Assembly (NCBI RefSeq): GCF_902686445.1
Contig: NC_062224.1
Span: forward strand, 46,561,156 to 46,625,155
Direction: 5' to 3'
DNA: 64,000 nucleotides
DNA from: Sciurus carolinensis
Taxonomy: Eukaryota > Chordata > Mammalia > Rodentia > Sciuridae
In this document: piece after piece, positions 1 to 11,210 of the stretch
How positions within the stretch are numbered: position 1 is the stretch's first letter
Layout: each line of letters opens with the position of its first letter
Made by a program: the position numbers and the translations under genes
The notes under the pieces: model-generated
Database searches by the model: none
What the model was told of the DNA's origin: nothing
Seen by the model: only the letters and a program-made list of their open reading frames with translations

Positions 1-2000
1 TTGTTCTAATATCTGCTATGACACAATCAGACTTGGAATCATTTTGTTTTCTCAATAAGTTTAGGGTTTTGAAATCTATGAGGGAAGACAGGTACATGAG
101 AGGTCTCCTAATAGCTACATTGATAATACCAGTATAAATCTCATGTTGTGACCATCTGTACCATAGGAAAAAAATTTTTCAGTAGATTTTTTTTTAAAGA
201 CAAAAAAAAAAAAAGATTTTATTTTTTTCAGCAGCAATATCTTTCAACCAACAAAAATTCCTTCTCCTCAATAATATTAATCAATCTATCAATCAATCAG
301 TGGAGCCTGCCTGTCTGGTCTCTCTTCTTCTGAAAGCTTATGGAAAACTTTTCTGGCTTTAGATGAAGATCTTGTGTGCTCCAAGGTCATCTGTAAGTCA
401 CTGGCTTGAACAACGGATTCGCAAGCCAATCCTCTCTCCCAGAGCAATGGGTGTGTAGCGAAGCTCAGCACGAACAGAACTGCTGGCCTTACAGTCAAAA
501 TGAAATGCGAGTTTGCCAGGGGTGAGCCTCGTCCTGGCTCCAGGGACACAGCCTCCCATTCGGCTGGACCAGCATCACATTCCTGGACACCAGGGTTAGA
601 GTCTTGCGAGTAATCAGAGATGTACAAAGTGTGACATGCTCCAGTTAGGCTGTTATATGTCTAAAAATACGGGTATTTGTCTGCTCTCAAGCAGTAAGTC
701 ATCACATGGCAGAACTGCAGAGGTTTTCCTCAAGTGGGGACATAAGCTGAAGGCAATGCTGCCAATGGAGCAAGGCTTCCTACCTGAGAGAAGACCCTTC
801 CCTTTCCATGCAGTTGTTCACATCATCACACTTGGCACAACAGGCAATTTCCTTTTTTGGTCCCCAGTACTAGGAAGGAAGAGACCAATCTTATTCTTGA
901 ATGGAAAACATGAAGTACCCACAGTTTTTCTGAGGAAGTACTGAGAATAGGCAAACACCTGTGTTGGGTCACCAAGGAGATAAATGAGCATTGTCCACAC
1001 CAGACACACCAGGAATGAGACACTTTTCAGGCGTGTGCTCTCAAGCGCCCACAGACACTCGCTAAGAACCCTGCGCATCCCAGCTGACAGTGCAGGATAA
1101 GTTCTCTCCAGCCCCATAGGGTTCCATCCTCACCTTCGTCCCAAAATAGAGTCAAAAGTAATGGCTGCACCCTTGGCCAACCCACAGAAGCCCCATAAGC
1201 CTGTAATAAAGTGGACCACAGTTCAGATCATTCTAAAATCTGAACTGCTGCATGCTACATTTTCCCATGTATCTGTGGCTCCAACTGGGTATCGGGAACA
1301 CATCTCCCTGACAGCACAAGTTCAAGAAAAGAAAACAATGGAAAGATTCGGGAGTCATTTGGATAAGTTCAGCTTTATACAACATGAACTTCATTTTCTT
1401 AGATTTTTCACTCCCCTGCCATCAGGTGAGATTTGGTCTACTTTCAGGCTCTGAACATCACTGGCCGGGAGTAAGATTTCTGCGGTTGTAATCCAGGTCT
1501 AAAGAACTGAGACTCATTCAGAGGCAAAGCATTGCCTCATATTCCCCAAAGAAAAATCACAACTTAAAGAAAGGAGTGAACAAAGAAGGAAGGGGATCCA
1601 ATGGAGATGAAATAGGCTAATTCAAGACATTCTGAAGTGAGAATTTTCAGACCGGAGAGTAAACAAAGATAAAAACACCTGGTCACACCTCAGCTTTCCT
1701 CTAACAGGGACCCTGTCTCTAGTAGACAATACTTTCAAAGACCCTGAAGTCACCAGTTGATACCTGATCATGATACCAAGAAGATTATCCATGGGTATGC
1801 ATGACTACCAGAATCTCCTGGAAAAATGCCTTAAAATCTTGTTGATGGAACAGAGGGTGTTGGAGAGAAGAAAGGAATAAACAAAAATATTTCCAAATGA
1901 CTGCAGTTATTTCAGCATTCTCCCAGGTAATTCCTAACTCCTTGCTGTGGTACTTCCTTTCACCCACACTCCCACTCCCAGTGACACGACCTGTTTTGAG
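1..2000. other. Unique-looking noncoding DNA
   Basis: I see no recognisable gene or repeat here apart from short A-rich runs near 200-214. Open frames of about 100 codons occur on both strands (for example minus 289-627 and plus 636-944), but they overlap each other, show no familiar domain and have no convincing splice sites. The stretch is best read as intron or intergenic sequence. Confidence 0.6.
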
Positions 2001-2009
2001 GACTGCTGT

Positions 2010-2088
2010 TCATCTATAAGCCAAGAATAGTACCTAGGATACAGTAAGTGCTCAATAAGTATTCATTGAAATAATAGGATGAATAATG
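2010..2088 (+). repeat. MIR/L2-type 3' tail fragment
   Basis: The stretch reads cctaggatacagtaagtgct then caataagtattcattgaa. This is a diverged match to the common tail (tagtaagtgctcaataaatatttgttgaatg) of ancient L2/MIR elements in plus orientation. The 5' part is too diverged to assign to one family. Confidence 0.55.
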
Positions 2089-3645
2089 TATGTTCTACAT
2101 AGAAAGTGCCAAAACTTAGTTTCCTTTAAAGGCACTTTACCCTTCATAGGTCCTGCTCCCCATCGTGTGATCATAATCCTTGCTGGCTTTGAGTAGATGG
2201 TTCCACATGCTTGAATTAGGTTGCCTCCTTCAAAATGCCTCTTTGGCCAAGATTTCTCTCATTAAGCAGTGTCTGATTTCAGCGCAGGACTCCCTGACAA
2301 AACCCTCCATGCATTCTGGTCTTGAAGCCTTGGCATCACTAATGTAAATCCACGGTACAGGGACTGTCCAGCACACAGAGACACAGCTCACTTGCCTTAA
2401 TGGAAAGCTAATTGACGTGGTAAGCCCCGAAGGCAGGATTACTTTCAGTCAGGCCCTCCCTAACATTTTCTGATGATAGCCAAGTGGGCAAGTCCAGTCC
2501 TTTCTCCCCAGAAACACAATACTGTTTTCTATACCAACAAGTATTAATTCAAATCCCTAGCGGGCAGTCCAGGATATGAAAATTACAGTAATCTAATCTT
2601 GTCGAGGAAGAAGTATGAATCATCATTACACGGTCTGACAGTGAAGTGATTAATGAAAGGCTACACAGAGGGTAGGGACCACGGAGATGGTTCCCTGGGG
2701 GGCCAGGAACCAAACAGTGGGACCCACCGGGCAAACATCAGAGAAGCAACATCCTGGTTTCCAACCCAGGGGAGGAGAAGCAAGGAACAATGCCATGCCA
2801 CTTGCTTTTGATAGTGAGGAAAATTCCGTGACTGAGGGAGCAAAAGAATAGGAGTTTGGGTCTCAAAAATCTTGGTTCTGTTCTATCTTCCCACTGGGGT
2901 AGTGTTCAAGCTCTGCAGCTTACTTGTAAACTGGAACTGTAAACAGTGTGCCAGATGGCACCTCAGACAATGACCTACCAATCTCAATCCCCCACAGCCA
3001 AAGCTATAGAATACGCAAAGGGCGAGCGAGATTCCAGGTAGCCACACCAATAACAACGCTCTCTAAACAACATCCCAGGAAGACACATTCTGAATGCAGA
3101 CTTGGCCCTTTCTGAAGCCTACAAAAAACACAAAGCTCCCTGTCTCCCATCTTGGAAAAAAAAAAAAAAAATCCCAGCTTGAGTGCACTGGGAAGTTGGT
3201 CAGGGAGCCTACAGCCCTGAACCATCACTTGACTTTTTTTTTTTTTTTTTTTTTTTTTGCACAGCTGTATTCAATTTTCTGTCCTTGGGGTTTTAAAAGG
3301 AACATTTATTCCAAGGCCAGGATTCTCAAGTTTTATGGTTATACAACTCCCTCTCAGGGCCAAAGAATGTTTGAAAAGTTTTAAGCCCAGCAAAGTGAAT
3401 TAGTAAAAGTATCCAAATGAAAGTGAAATAAAAAATTAAGACATTCCAATTTATAGGAAAACCTCTTACTTTATTGTACTGTACTTTCTGTTTGTCCTCC
3501 AAAGCTATTCCTACCTATTTCTCATGCAAATATAGGTGGGGTGTGTGTGTATGTGCGCATAGAGGAGAGCAGGTGAAGAGCAGAGAAGTACAAAGGTGTA
3601 TTTAGAATCTTCCATGGTTTCTGTTTCCTTGTTTATGGCCTTTCT
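2089..3645. other. Unique-looking noncoding DNA with A/T runs
   Basis: Nothing here reads as a gene. Around 2850-2960 a faint MIR-like order of words is visible, but it is too diverged to call. An A run lies near 3155-3171 and a long T run near 3233-3258, possibly the tails of old retroposons whose bodies I cannot recognise. Confidence 0.5.
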
Positions 3646-3646
3646 A

Positions 3647-3821
3647 TTTTTTTTTTTTTTTTTGTACTAGGGATTTAACCCTGAGGGTGTTTAACCATTG
3701 AGCCACATCCCAGACCTTTCTATTTCTTATTTTGAGACAGGGTCTTGCTAAGTCGCTTAGGGCCTTGCTAAGTTGCTGAGGCTGTTTTTGAACTCGCGAT
3801 CCTCCTACCTCAGCCTGCCTT
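3647..3821 (-). mobile_element. B1-dID dimeric SINE
   Basis: On the plus strand a T run is followed by an ID-like part (gtactagggatttaaccctg, gagccacatccca). Next comes a 7SL/B1-like part (gagacagggtcttgctaagt, gaactcgcgatcctcctacc, cctcagcctgcc). Read on the minus strand this is B1, then ID, then poly-A, the order of the squirrel B1-dID SINE. The ctaagt segment is locally duplicated (tgctaagtcgcttagggcct then tgctaagttgctgagg), which is usual in this family. Confidence 0.85.
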
Positions 3822-4177
3822 ATGGTAAATTTTATTTTAAATTAGGTGTACAGATTACTTGAAATTCATAAAGGATCTACAAAGAAAAAAATTCCTTTAG
3901 GATGTTTATATGCTGGTTTGTTTCCCTAGTTAGAGAACTAAATCCTCAATTTTTTTGGTAGTAGACAGCAGTTTAAAAAAACACGTATTTTTACCTAAAA
4001 AGGTAAACAAGTGACATGTTTAATTGAACTGCTGTAAGCTAATTTCATTATCAACATATGAAAATAAGGAAATAAGAGTTGGGGAACTGAGGATAGAATG
4101 AGCCTCTGATGAAACGCTAACTAGTTTTAAAAGTGCAACCAAATGGAGGTATATTAGAAAATCCACAAGTCCCTTAC

Positions 4178-4326
4178 CTGGTCTCTTCTGTTCTTCTGTC
4201 TTCATGTCACCAATGCCCACATCCCAGACATCTGCCCCAGGCTGGTTACACAGGCACAAACGCCTCTTTCTCTTTGCCCCTTGAAGTCTCCCAAAGCCCG
4301 CTGCCTGTTTCATACACTCATCTGAT
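4178..4326 (-). other. Weak candidate exon (splice-site bounded)
   Basis: On the minus strand this 149-bp block is preceded by attgctttgtctgtcag, a moderate acceptor with a pyrimidine-rich lead. It ends GAGACCAG followed by gtaaggg, a good donor. One frame is open through the block and gives residues such as SDECMKQAAGFGRLQ and DVWDVGIGDMKTEEQKR. I do not recognise the protein. Splice-like signals of this quality also occur by chance in introns, so this is only a candidate. It lies about 7 kb downstream, on the same strand, of the stronger candidate at 11211-11303 and could belong to the same transcript. Confidence 0.2.
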
Positions 4327-5702
4327 CTGACAGACAAAGCAATGCTCAGGCTTTGGGGCCTGAGGTTTGCGACAGAGCACACACCACCCACATTAGAAGC
4401 CTGGCTACTGCCCAAGACAAATAAGATGTTTTCGAGAAACAAAGCAATTTGCACAGATCCACCCGAAGCAGAGAAAAACTGCCATCAGTACTCCTCCATA
4501 AAACGATCTGCAACATTGCCAGTAGCACCTGCTTAGCAAAGTCCTGTTCTCTGAAAACAACTGGAAGACAAGGAAACTGACCTGACTCCACTCTAGTCAT
4601 GATGAGGCCTGCTGCAGGCTGCTCTGAAGTGGCTGACAGTCCCGAGCAGAGCAAACCAAACCTTCTCTTTGCAACCTTTTTCTTATGTTCCTTTAAAATC
4701 AAGAAATCAAAAGTGCCCTTTAGCACGGCCCTGCAGCAAAGATAACAGGTTGAAGTTCAAATGATTTCTTCCAGACAATCACTCTAATCCTCCTGTGATT
4801 GGAAGTTGTTAGAAGTTAGTGTGAGCCCTAAACCTAGGGCACAGGACAGCTAAAACACAAACAACAACAACCAAGAAAAAACAGGATTCTAAAATCTGGG
4901 CTTTTTTCTAAGCCAGCGATTTCTTCACGGATAATAGTCTAACTTGTAATCAAGTAATACACACTCCCAATATCACTTTCTCATAATAAATAAATTTTAA
5001 AATCATCTGTATGTATGCTCTAGGACAAATTAAAATGCTTCCTTCAGAATGTTTCAAAGAAAGTAATACTGGGAAATTCTTTTTTCAAAGCCTCCAATAC
5101 ATGCTTTCTACACATATGATAAAACATATTCAACTATAACTTCATATATGGGAAAAACCCTTATACCAGTGGCCTTTAACCAAGGTTAGAAAAATAATGA
5201 CATCCTCCAATTTCATGCCAACCTGTTGGAAAAAGAATAGGATTTTTCAAACATTGTTTTAGCAGAGCTCATCTATATTTTATGCAAGATGGAAATATTA
5301 GCTAGTAACACTCAGATAAAATACTTTAAAAATCAAACTCACTAAAATGTGTGTGTGTGCTTGCACATGGATTTACACACACATCTTGCCAAAAGCAAAG
5401 AACAAACACTGCTCAGACTCATCCAAAATGAGCCGTCTTTGGTCATGTGCTTACACTGTGATGTTTGCTCAAAGTGTTTTTATGGGCTTTATAGCCTAAG
5501 GAGCACTTCTTTTCCAAGGAACATTTTCACAAGAAAATGGGCAGATTGGGTTATAACTTGAAGGAACATATATCTTAAAAAGTCATTTCCACATACTCTA
5601 AATTAGTAAAGAAGCCTGGGGAAAGAATGCACTAATAGAAATGTTAAGATCCACGTTCAAAGTAGTTTAGGGGTTTCTGAGAAAGTGTATACTGTGAGCA
5701 TT

Positions 5703-5705
5703 TGT

Positions 5706-5739
<34 letters not shown>
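5703..5739. repeat. (GT)n microsatellite
   Basis: A run of about 17 GT dinucleotides with one early interruption (tgtgtgtatgtgtgtg). The frames through it encode only repetitive CV or HT peptides. Confidence 0.95.
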
Positions 5740-5741
<2 letters not shown>

Positions 5742-6042
5742 ATGAACACGTGTGTGAACTTATGTGTGTGCTTTTCCTTCCACCTTGCTTCAGGAACTGC
5801 TATAGTCTCAATGGTCCGACCACTGGGTTCCAATAAGGTCTTAGGAGATACAGAACAGCAAGGCCAATACATCAAGACTTTGCTTCATAAATGTCTTTAC
5901 TGCATATAAAATCAGGGAATGACTTTGCTCTTTATTCTGATTTCAAATGAAGATTTTTCTCAACAATTCTACCTAAACTCTGAAAAGGCACATTAGTGAA
6001 CCGCTTCTTTCAGTTTCCTCCTGGTCAAAACAACAAAACAGG

Positions 6043-6100
6043 GTTGGGGGGACATAGCTTTTCAAATGGGAGGCTCTGGGTTCAATCTACAACATAAAAC
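6043..6100 (+). mobile_element. Degenerate ID-like fragment
   Basis: The words ttggggggacatagct and ctctgggttcaatctacaac resemble the A-box region and the B-box end of an ID element with the middle lost. An A-rich tail follows. The match is diverged and short. Confidence 0.4.
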
Positions 6101-6296
6101 AAAGAGAAAACAAAAAAAATCAAACCCCTCAGAGAACAAAGCTCAGAATGACTCTCTTCTGGGAACCCCCACCTTAGCAAATCCTTCCTGCATGTCTTGC
6201 TCCCCAGGGCTACAGGTTAGCAGCAGCCACCTACATACATGGTTAGTCAGAAGAGCTGGCTCCCAGGGAAGAGATTGGCCTTCAAACCCTGCCAGC

Positions 6297-6298
<2 letters not shown>

Positions 6299-6330
<32 letters not shown>

Positions 6331-6494
6331 GTACTCAGGGGTGGTTAACCATTGAGCTACCTCTCAATGGTACCTCTCTTTTTTTGTATTTTATTTGGAG
6401 ACAATAAGTTGCTGAGGCTGGCTTTGAACTCAAGATCCTTCTGCCTCAATCTCCTGAGCCCCTGGGGTAACAAGTGTGCATCACCACACCTCAG
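6299..6494 (-). mobile_element. B1-dID SINE with target-site duplication
   Basis: A run of about 29 T is followed by ggtactcaggggtggttaac and cattgagctacct (ID part, reverse). The B1 part in reverse then follows, with ctgaggctggctttgaactc and catcaccacacctc. The flanks carry a duplication: ccctgccagcactt at 6287-6300 and ccctaccagtactt at 6495-6508, matching at 12 of 14 positions. This supports retroposition by L1 machinery. Confidence 0.88.
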
Positions 6495-6589
6495 CCCTAC
6501 CAGTACTTTTGCTGGGTGTTTCAGCAGAGCAGGAAATGATCCTGAAGTAAGTTTTGTTGTAACCAGACTCTAGTTAGGTCAAAACTTCG

Positions 6590-7140
6590 AGAAACAGTTA
6601 CCTAACTCTCTTCAATTTCACACTTCGTGTCCTCTCATCAGCCTTCTCTGATCTGGTATCTCCAGTATTGAACTCCTCTTATCAAGTCATGGACAACATC
6701 CACCTTGGCAATTCCAATAGATGCTTCTATCTCGCTTCACTGAACTCTCGGGAGAACCTGACTTTGTGAACCCTCCTTCTTTTTGAACAACCTAAGTTCA
6801 ATGACTACCCCTGCAACTCTTCTCCTTTTTCTTCCTCCCTGGTGGGCCACACTTTCTCAGTTTTCTTTACAGCTCTTCTAAATCCCATTTCATTCTGAGC
6901 CCCTCTCCCCCTACCCCTCTCTGTTTTCATCCTTTCCTATGGATTTACTTATCATCTGTTATCTCCAGGCTGGATTACTCCTCAGAGTTCCAGATCACTG
7001 GAACTAGCTCTGAAATAGCTCTGTTTGGATACTTAACAGGCACCTTGTGTTTAATGTGTCTAAACAGATTCTGGAAGCTGAAAACCCTCCTCCCCATTCC
7101 TAATTCTCTTGTCCTTTCTCCCCAAAACTCACCTATCAAG
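6590..7140 (+). repeat. Ancient L2/CR1-like LINE remnant (tentative)
   Basis: The segment ggatacttaacaggcacctt followed by gtgtttaatgtgtctaaaca resembles a conserved stretch near the 3' end of old mammalian L2/CR1-type LINEs. The surrounding C/T-rich sequence fits the same element. Divergence is high and the boundaries are uncertain. Confidence 0.35.
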
Positions 7141-7144
7141 TGCT

Positions 7145-7202
7145 GATATCCATATATATTCACATATATATTCCATATATATTCCATATGTATATATGGT
7201 TT
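7145..7202. repeat. AT-rich simple repeat
   Basis: Repeated units of the form catatatattc/ccatatatattc run through this stretch next to the L1 relic. Confidence 0.75.
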
Positions 7203-7204
7203 TA

Positions 7205-8515
7205 TATCACAACACTCTATTGGTAGAATTCTAATTCACATACAATTCACCACAGTGTATAATTCAATGGTTTTCATATATTCACAAAGTCATGTGACCA
7301 TTACCAAATCAATTTTAAAGATTTTCATCAATCCAAAAAGAAACCACAGATCCTTCTAATTTCCCACTATATACCTTAATTATAGGCAACCATTTGGGTT
7401 ATTTTCATTCTTCGGGTATTTAAAATAATTTCATACCATAAGCTTTGGTGTTTTGGTATAAGCATATATTTATATTTCTCTTGGGTGTGCACCTTGGGAT
7501 ATAAATACTAGGTTGTGAAAGGTAACAACTAAGTGTGTTTAACTCTTTGAGGAAGTGCCGCAGTGTTTTCCAAAGCAACCACATTAGAAACATTTTTCAT
7601 TCCCAACAGCAATGTATGAGAGTTCCAATTTATCTATATCCTTACCAACACTTCACTTTATCTGTATTTCATAATGAGTATAAGAAGTGTCTGATTGTGG
7701 TCATGTTGCCTTTCCTGATAACTGACAATGTTGAAAATCTTCCCACGTGCTATCGCCATTAGCATATCTTCTCCGGAGAAAAGTCTATTCACATCCTTTG
7801 ACTCTTTCTAATTGGTTTGTATTTTTATTACTGAGTCATAAGGGGTCTTTATATATCCTAGGTGTAGTTTTTTATCACAGATATAATTTTTGAACTATTC
7901 TGAGGGTTGTCTTTTCACTTTCTTGATACTGTCCTTTGATGAACGAAAGTCTAATTTTTGATGAAGTTCAATTTTCTTTAATCACTTGTAGTTTTGGTGT
8001 CGTATCTCAAAAATCATTCCCAATTCAAAGTCTCAAACTTCATTCTTTCGCCTGTGGATATCTAGTTATCACAGTATCATTTGTTGAAGAAATTATTCTT
8101 TTCCCATAGAATAGTTTTGGCACATTTGTTAAAAATCAATTGACCATAAATGTATAGATTTACTTCTAGATCAATTCTATTCCATATGTATATATCCCCA
8201 TTCTTATGCCATAACCACACTGTCTTGATTACTGTAATTTTGTAATTTTGAAATCAGGAAGTTGAGTCTTCCTATTTCATTCTTCTTTTTCAAGACTGTT
8301 GTGACTATTCTGGGTCCCTTGAATTTCCTATTAATTTTACGATCAGCTTGTCAAATTCTGCAAAGAATCCATTTGAGATTTTTATAGAGATTGCATTGTA
8401 TGTACAGAACAATTTTGGGAGTATGGCCATTTAAACAGTATTGTCTGATTCATGAACATGGACATTTTTCCAATTATTTAGGTTTTCTTTATTTCAACAA
8501 GGTTTTGTATGTTTT
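7205..8515 (-). mobile_element. Old L1 relic, 3' UTR and ORF2 C-terminal part
   Basis: Read on the minus strand this is the 3' half of an old (L1M-type) LINE-1. Plus-strand landmarks are aattcaccacagtgtataat and ccaaaaagaaaccacagatc in the 3' UTR. Within ORF2 they are aatgtatgagagttccaatt, gggttgtcttttcactttct, aaaatcaattgaccataaat and ttctgggtcccttgaatttc. All match the antisense of L1 reverse-transcriptase and C-terminal sequence. Frames are broken throughout, so it is inactive. The element continues to the right beyond an inserted SINE and a second inserted repeat. Confidence 0.9.
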
Positions 8516-8744
8516 TGTTGCTACCATCATTGTTGCTATTACTATTTTGTGGTACCAGGGATTGAAATCAGGCCTTGCACATGATAAGCAAGTATTCTAC
8601 AACTGAGCTATATCCCAGTCCTTTTTAAAATTTTTATTGGAGGGCAGGTTCTCACTAAATTGCCCAGGCTGGCCTCAAACTTGTGATCCTCCTGCTTCAG
8701 CCTCCTGAATAGCTAAGATTACATGTATGCACCATGGCACTGGC
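8516..8744 (-). mobile_element. B1-dID-like SINE inserted in L1
   Basis: Reverse ID sequence (tggtaccagggattgaaatc, ctacaactgagctatatccc) is followed by reverse B1 sequence (gcccaggctggcctcaaact, gtgatcctcctgcttcagcc). L1 ORF2 sequence is interrupted exactly here. The L1 word aaggttttgtatgtttt at the left edge reappears as aatgttttatagtttt at the right edge, consistent with an old target-site duplication. The element is therefore younger than the L1. Confidence 0.85.
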
Positions 8745-9115
8745 AATGTTTTATAGTTTTTAAGAATGTATGTTTTACATTTCTTTTGTTTAATTTATTC
8801 TTAAGGATTTTTATGTTATTATAAATTCCTAATTTCATTTTAGATTATTAATTATAAGTGTACAGAAATACAATTGATTTTTGTATATTGATTTTATATT
8901 CTGCACCCTTGCTGGAATTATTAGTTCTTATAATTTAATGGACTCCTAAGGATTTCTATATACAAGATAATGCCATTGGCAAATTATTATTTTCAAATGC
9001 CATATTGCAAATATTTTTTCTCTTTCTAATCTGGAAGACTTTTATTTCATTTTCTTACATAAATGACCAGGTTAAAACCTCTAACGTAGTACATATTAGT
9101 ATGCTAATGTCATCA
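8745..9115 (-). mobile_element. Old L1 relic, continued (ORF2)
   Basis: The antisense of L1 ORF2 resumes after the SINE: ttgatttttgtatattgatt, tattctgcacccttgctgga and tctttctaatctggaagact are characteristic. It is the same minus-strand element as 7205-8515, still in register along the L1 consensus order. Confidence 0.88.
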
Positions 9116-9718
9116 GTTTTGAGGAAGACTCTTGGGGTTCTCCAGAGTGATAGAACCAAAAGGGTGGATAGATGGATGGACAGATGGATGGATGGTGGGT
9201 GGATAAATGGATAAACAGATGGATAGACAGATGTAAGATGGGTGATTTATTAGGGACACTGACTCTCAAATATTAGGGGCTAAGTCTACAATAGGCTGTC
9301 TATAACCTGGAGACCCAGAAATGCATACTGCATGGTTCAGTTCAAGTCCAAAGGCCTCAGAACAAGGGAAGTTCGTGGTGCAAACCTCAGTCCAAGTTAG
9401 GTGGAAGGCCTGAGAACCCAAGGGACCACTGGAGACACTAGAATTCTAATGTACAAGAGCAGAAAAATAAGGGTGCCTCAGCTCCAGGGAAGAGCCCAAA
9501 TTAACATTTCCTTTCTCTTTTTTTCTATTGGGGCCCCCACCCAACTGGATGGTGCCTGCCCACACAAAGGGCAGATCTTCTCCACCCTGTTTACTGATTC
9601 ACATGCTCATCTTCTTCAGAAATACGCACACAGACATACCCAGAAGTAACGCTCTACCAGTTATATGGCTATACATTAACATGGTCAAGTAGACATCTAA
9701 ACTTAATCATCACAAATA
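9116..9718. mobile_element. Ancient interspersed repeat nested in L1
   Basis: The stretch starts near cttggggttctccagagtga and includes tagaaccaa. It later carries gatttattagggacactg, ctggagacccagaaatgc and actggatggtgcctgcccac, and ends near cttaatcatcac. These words in this order are a familiar old mammalian interspersed repeat whose family name I cannot give with certainty. L1 ORF2 sequence lies on both sides, so this element interrupts the L1. Confidence 0.6.
9162..9232. repeat. (GGAT)n-like tetranucleotide repeat
   Basis: Imperfect repeats of gatggatgga/gatggatagacaga occur inside the nested old repeat. Confidence 0.85.
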
Positions 9719-9790
9719 CTAAAGGGCAGTGACGAGAGTGGGCATCCTTGTTTTGTCCCTGATCTTAGCGGGACAAGACAGTATGATCTA
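9719..9790 (-). mobile_element. Old L1 relic, final recognised segment
   Basis: The words gagagtgggcatccttgttt and gtccctgatcttagcggg are the antisense of a well-known L1 ORF2 stretch. They follow, in consensus order, the L1 sequence that ends near 9115. This shows that 9116-9718 is an insertion and not a separate neighbour. Confidence 0.8.
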
Positions 9791-10139
9791 GCTCTGAAAC
9801 TTTCACAAGTACCCTCTGCAGAGTGAAGAAGACCCCTTCTAGTCCTAGTTCCTTTAGTATTTGTGTGTTTTCACATGATGTTATAAAATGTCTTTGCATA
9901 CACATGCACTTTTGGCTTGCTTTACCCCCTGGATGCTTTTCTTATACCATCTGCATAGTTTTCTATTTCTCACCTTTATAAGGTCTCCATTTCAGGACGT
10001 CCCTGGATCATCCTATTCAAAAGTCTCTACCCACTGCTAGATCTTCCCCAGTCAGGCAACCATAGACCCTTCAAAGCACTCAGCCATTATCATTATACAT
10101 ACGAAATCTGTTGACACCTGTATAGAATCTAATATTTGC

Positions 10140-10292
10140 CAGTATATATGCATAATTTTAGTTCTCACAATAATAGGCACTATTTTCACTGCTCTTCAGA
10201 TGAAGAGATTGAAAAACAGGTTGGGTGTCTTACCTAAAGTCATGAGGTTTACAAATGCCAGACACAGGATTATAACCAGGACACCTAGTTAC
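10140..10292 (+). repeat. MIR SINE remnant
   Basis: The order ttctcacaataataggcact, then atgaagagattgaaaaacag, then cctaaagtcatgagg matches the MIR core (conserved central region) in plus orientation, with moderate divergence. Confidence 0.65.
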
Positions 10293-10343
10293 AGAGACCA
10301 TTCTCTCTTTCTCATTTTTCCCCCTGCCTTCCCACCCCCCACC

Positions 10344-10422
10344 CCCAGTGCAAAGGATAGAATCCAGGGCCTTACACACATTAGGAAGGCTCTCTGTCAC
10401 TAAGTTAAATCCTCAACCCTGA
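10344..10422 (-). mobile_element. ID element (reverse, degenerate)
   Basis: Plus strand agtgcaaaggatagaatcca, gggccttacacacattagg, cactaagttaaatcctcaac is the reverse of an ID element, with the B box near the left and the A box near the right. A C-rich stretch precedes it where the tail should be. Confidence 0.7.
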
Positions 10423-10661
10423 GACTGTTCTCTTGAACACTTGCTGTCACATCTCTCTATAAATACTTTTACTTACTTATTAACTTATTTACTTTCTATC
10501 CATAAGCACTGACAATCTGATTTATTCCTGTATCCCTAGCATCTAACAACATACATGACTTGTATTAAAAACATATTTATGAACAAATGGAATGCTGGTT
10601 ATGATAAAAGAATTCCATAGGACTATGCTGAGTTCTTTAGTTTTGAGAAATATCGATTCCC

Positions 10662-10795
10662 TTTAATACAATGTTCCCAAACTCACTTGGGCATAGACCC
10701 ATCTTCCATCACCTGCCCCCACTACAATAATAGTGTAGGGAGCTGTGTTCCAGGGAACACACTTTGAGAAATACTGCTCTAGAGAAGCAAGTCAA
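10662..10795. mobile_element. Small hAT-like MITE (tentative)
   Basis: The left end has tgttcccaaactcacttggg. The right end has ccagggaacacactttgaga then aatact, which read in reverse gives agtatttctcaaagtgtgtt. These imperfect inverted ends and the short length fit nonautonomous hAT elements of the MER5/MER58 kind. Divergence prevents a firm family name. Confidence 0.4.
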
Positions 10796-11210
10796 ATGAC
10801 ACCGTTCCAAGAAGTATGTTCCCGTCCTGATTGTGCAGCTAGATACATTTCAATCTACAAAGTTTAACTTAGAATCCCTGGAAGCACTTTCAAAGCCATA
10901 GCTCAGTTCAAAAAGAATTGAGTACCAAGTTTTTCTTTCTTTCCTGGAGTTTCTAAAGGATACACTCTAATACAGGACCATGAGGAAATGGGTTTTTTCC
11001 AAGTGTCATAATGGCTCCACTGCCCTGCATGTTTGTGGGTCCACTGCTTCTCATGGGGGCAGCTTTAACTTTTTTGAAGCTCTGGTTCATTGAATATGAT
11101 TCAGACAGGGCCACCACTTATCATGTGGCTTAACCTAGTCTCAGAAGACAGGCAAAACCAAAAAAGCTTTAATCGTAACACTTCTTTCTATTTCTTTCTC
11201 CAAGACTTAC

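Larger units (their letters stand above)
3822..6040. other. Unique-looking noncoding DNA
   Basis: No known repeat body or gene is recognisable except the separately listed exon candidate at 4178-4326 and the GT tract at 5703-5739. The sequence is A/T-rich from about 4750 to 5680 with stops in all frames. A minus-strand open frame of 144 codons at 4020-4454 covers the exon candidate but resembles no family I know. Confidence 0.5.

Noticed and set aside
1381..1440. Plus-strand donor atcag/gtgagatttgg with a nearby acceptor
   Set aside because: The implied exon would be only about 24 bp and no wider open frame leads into it convincingly.
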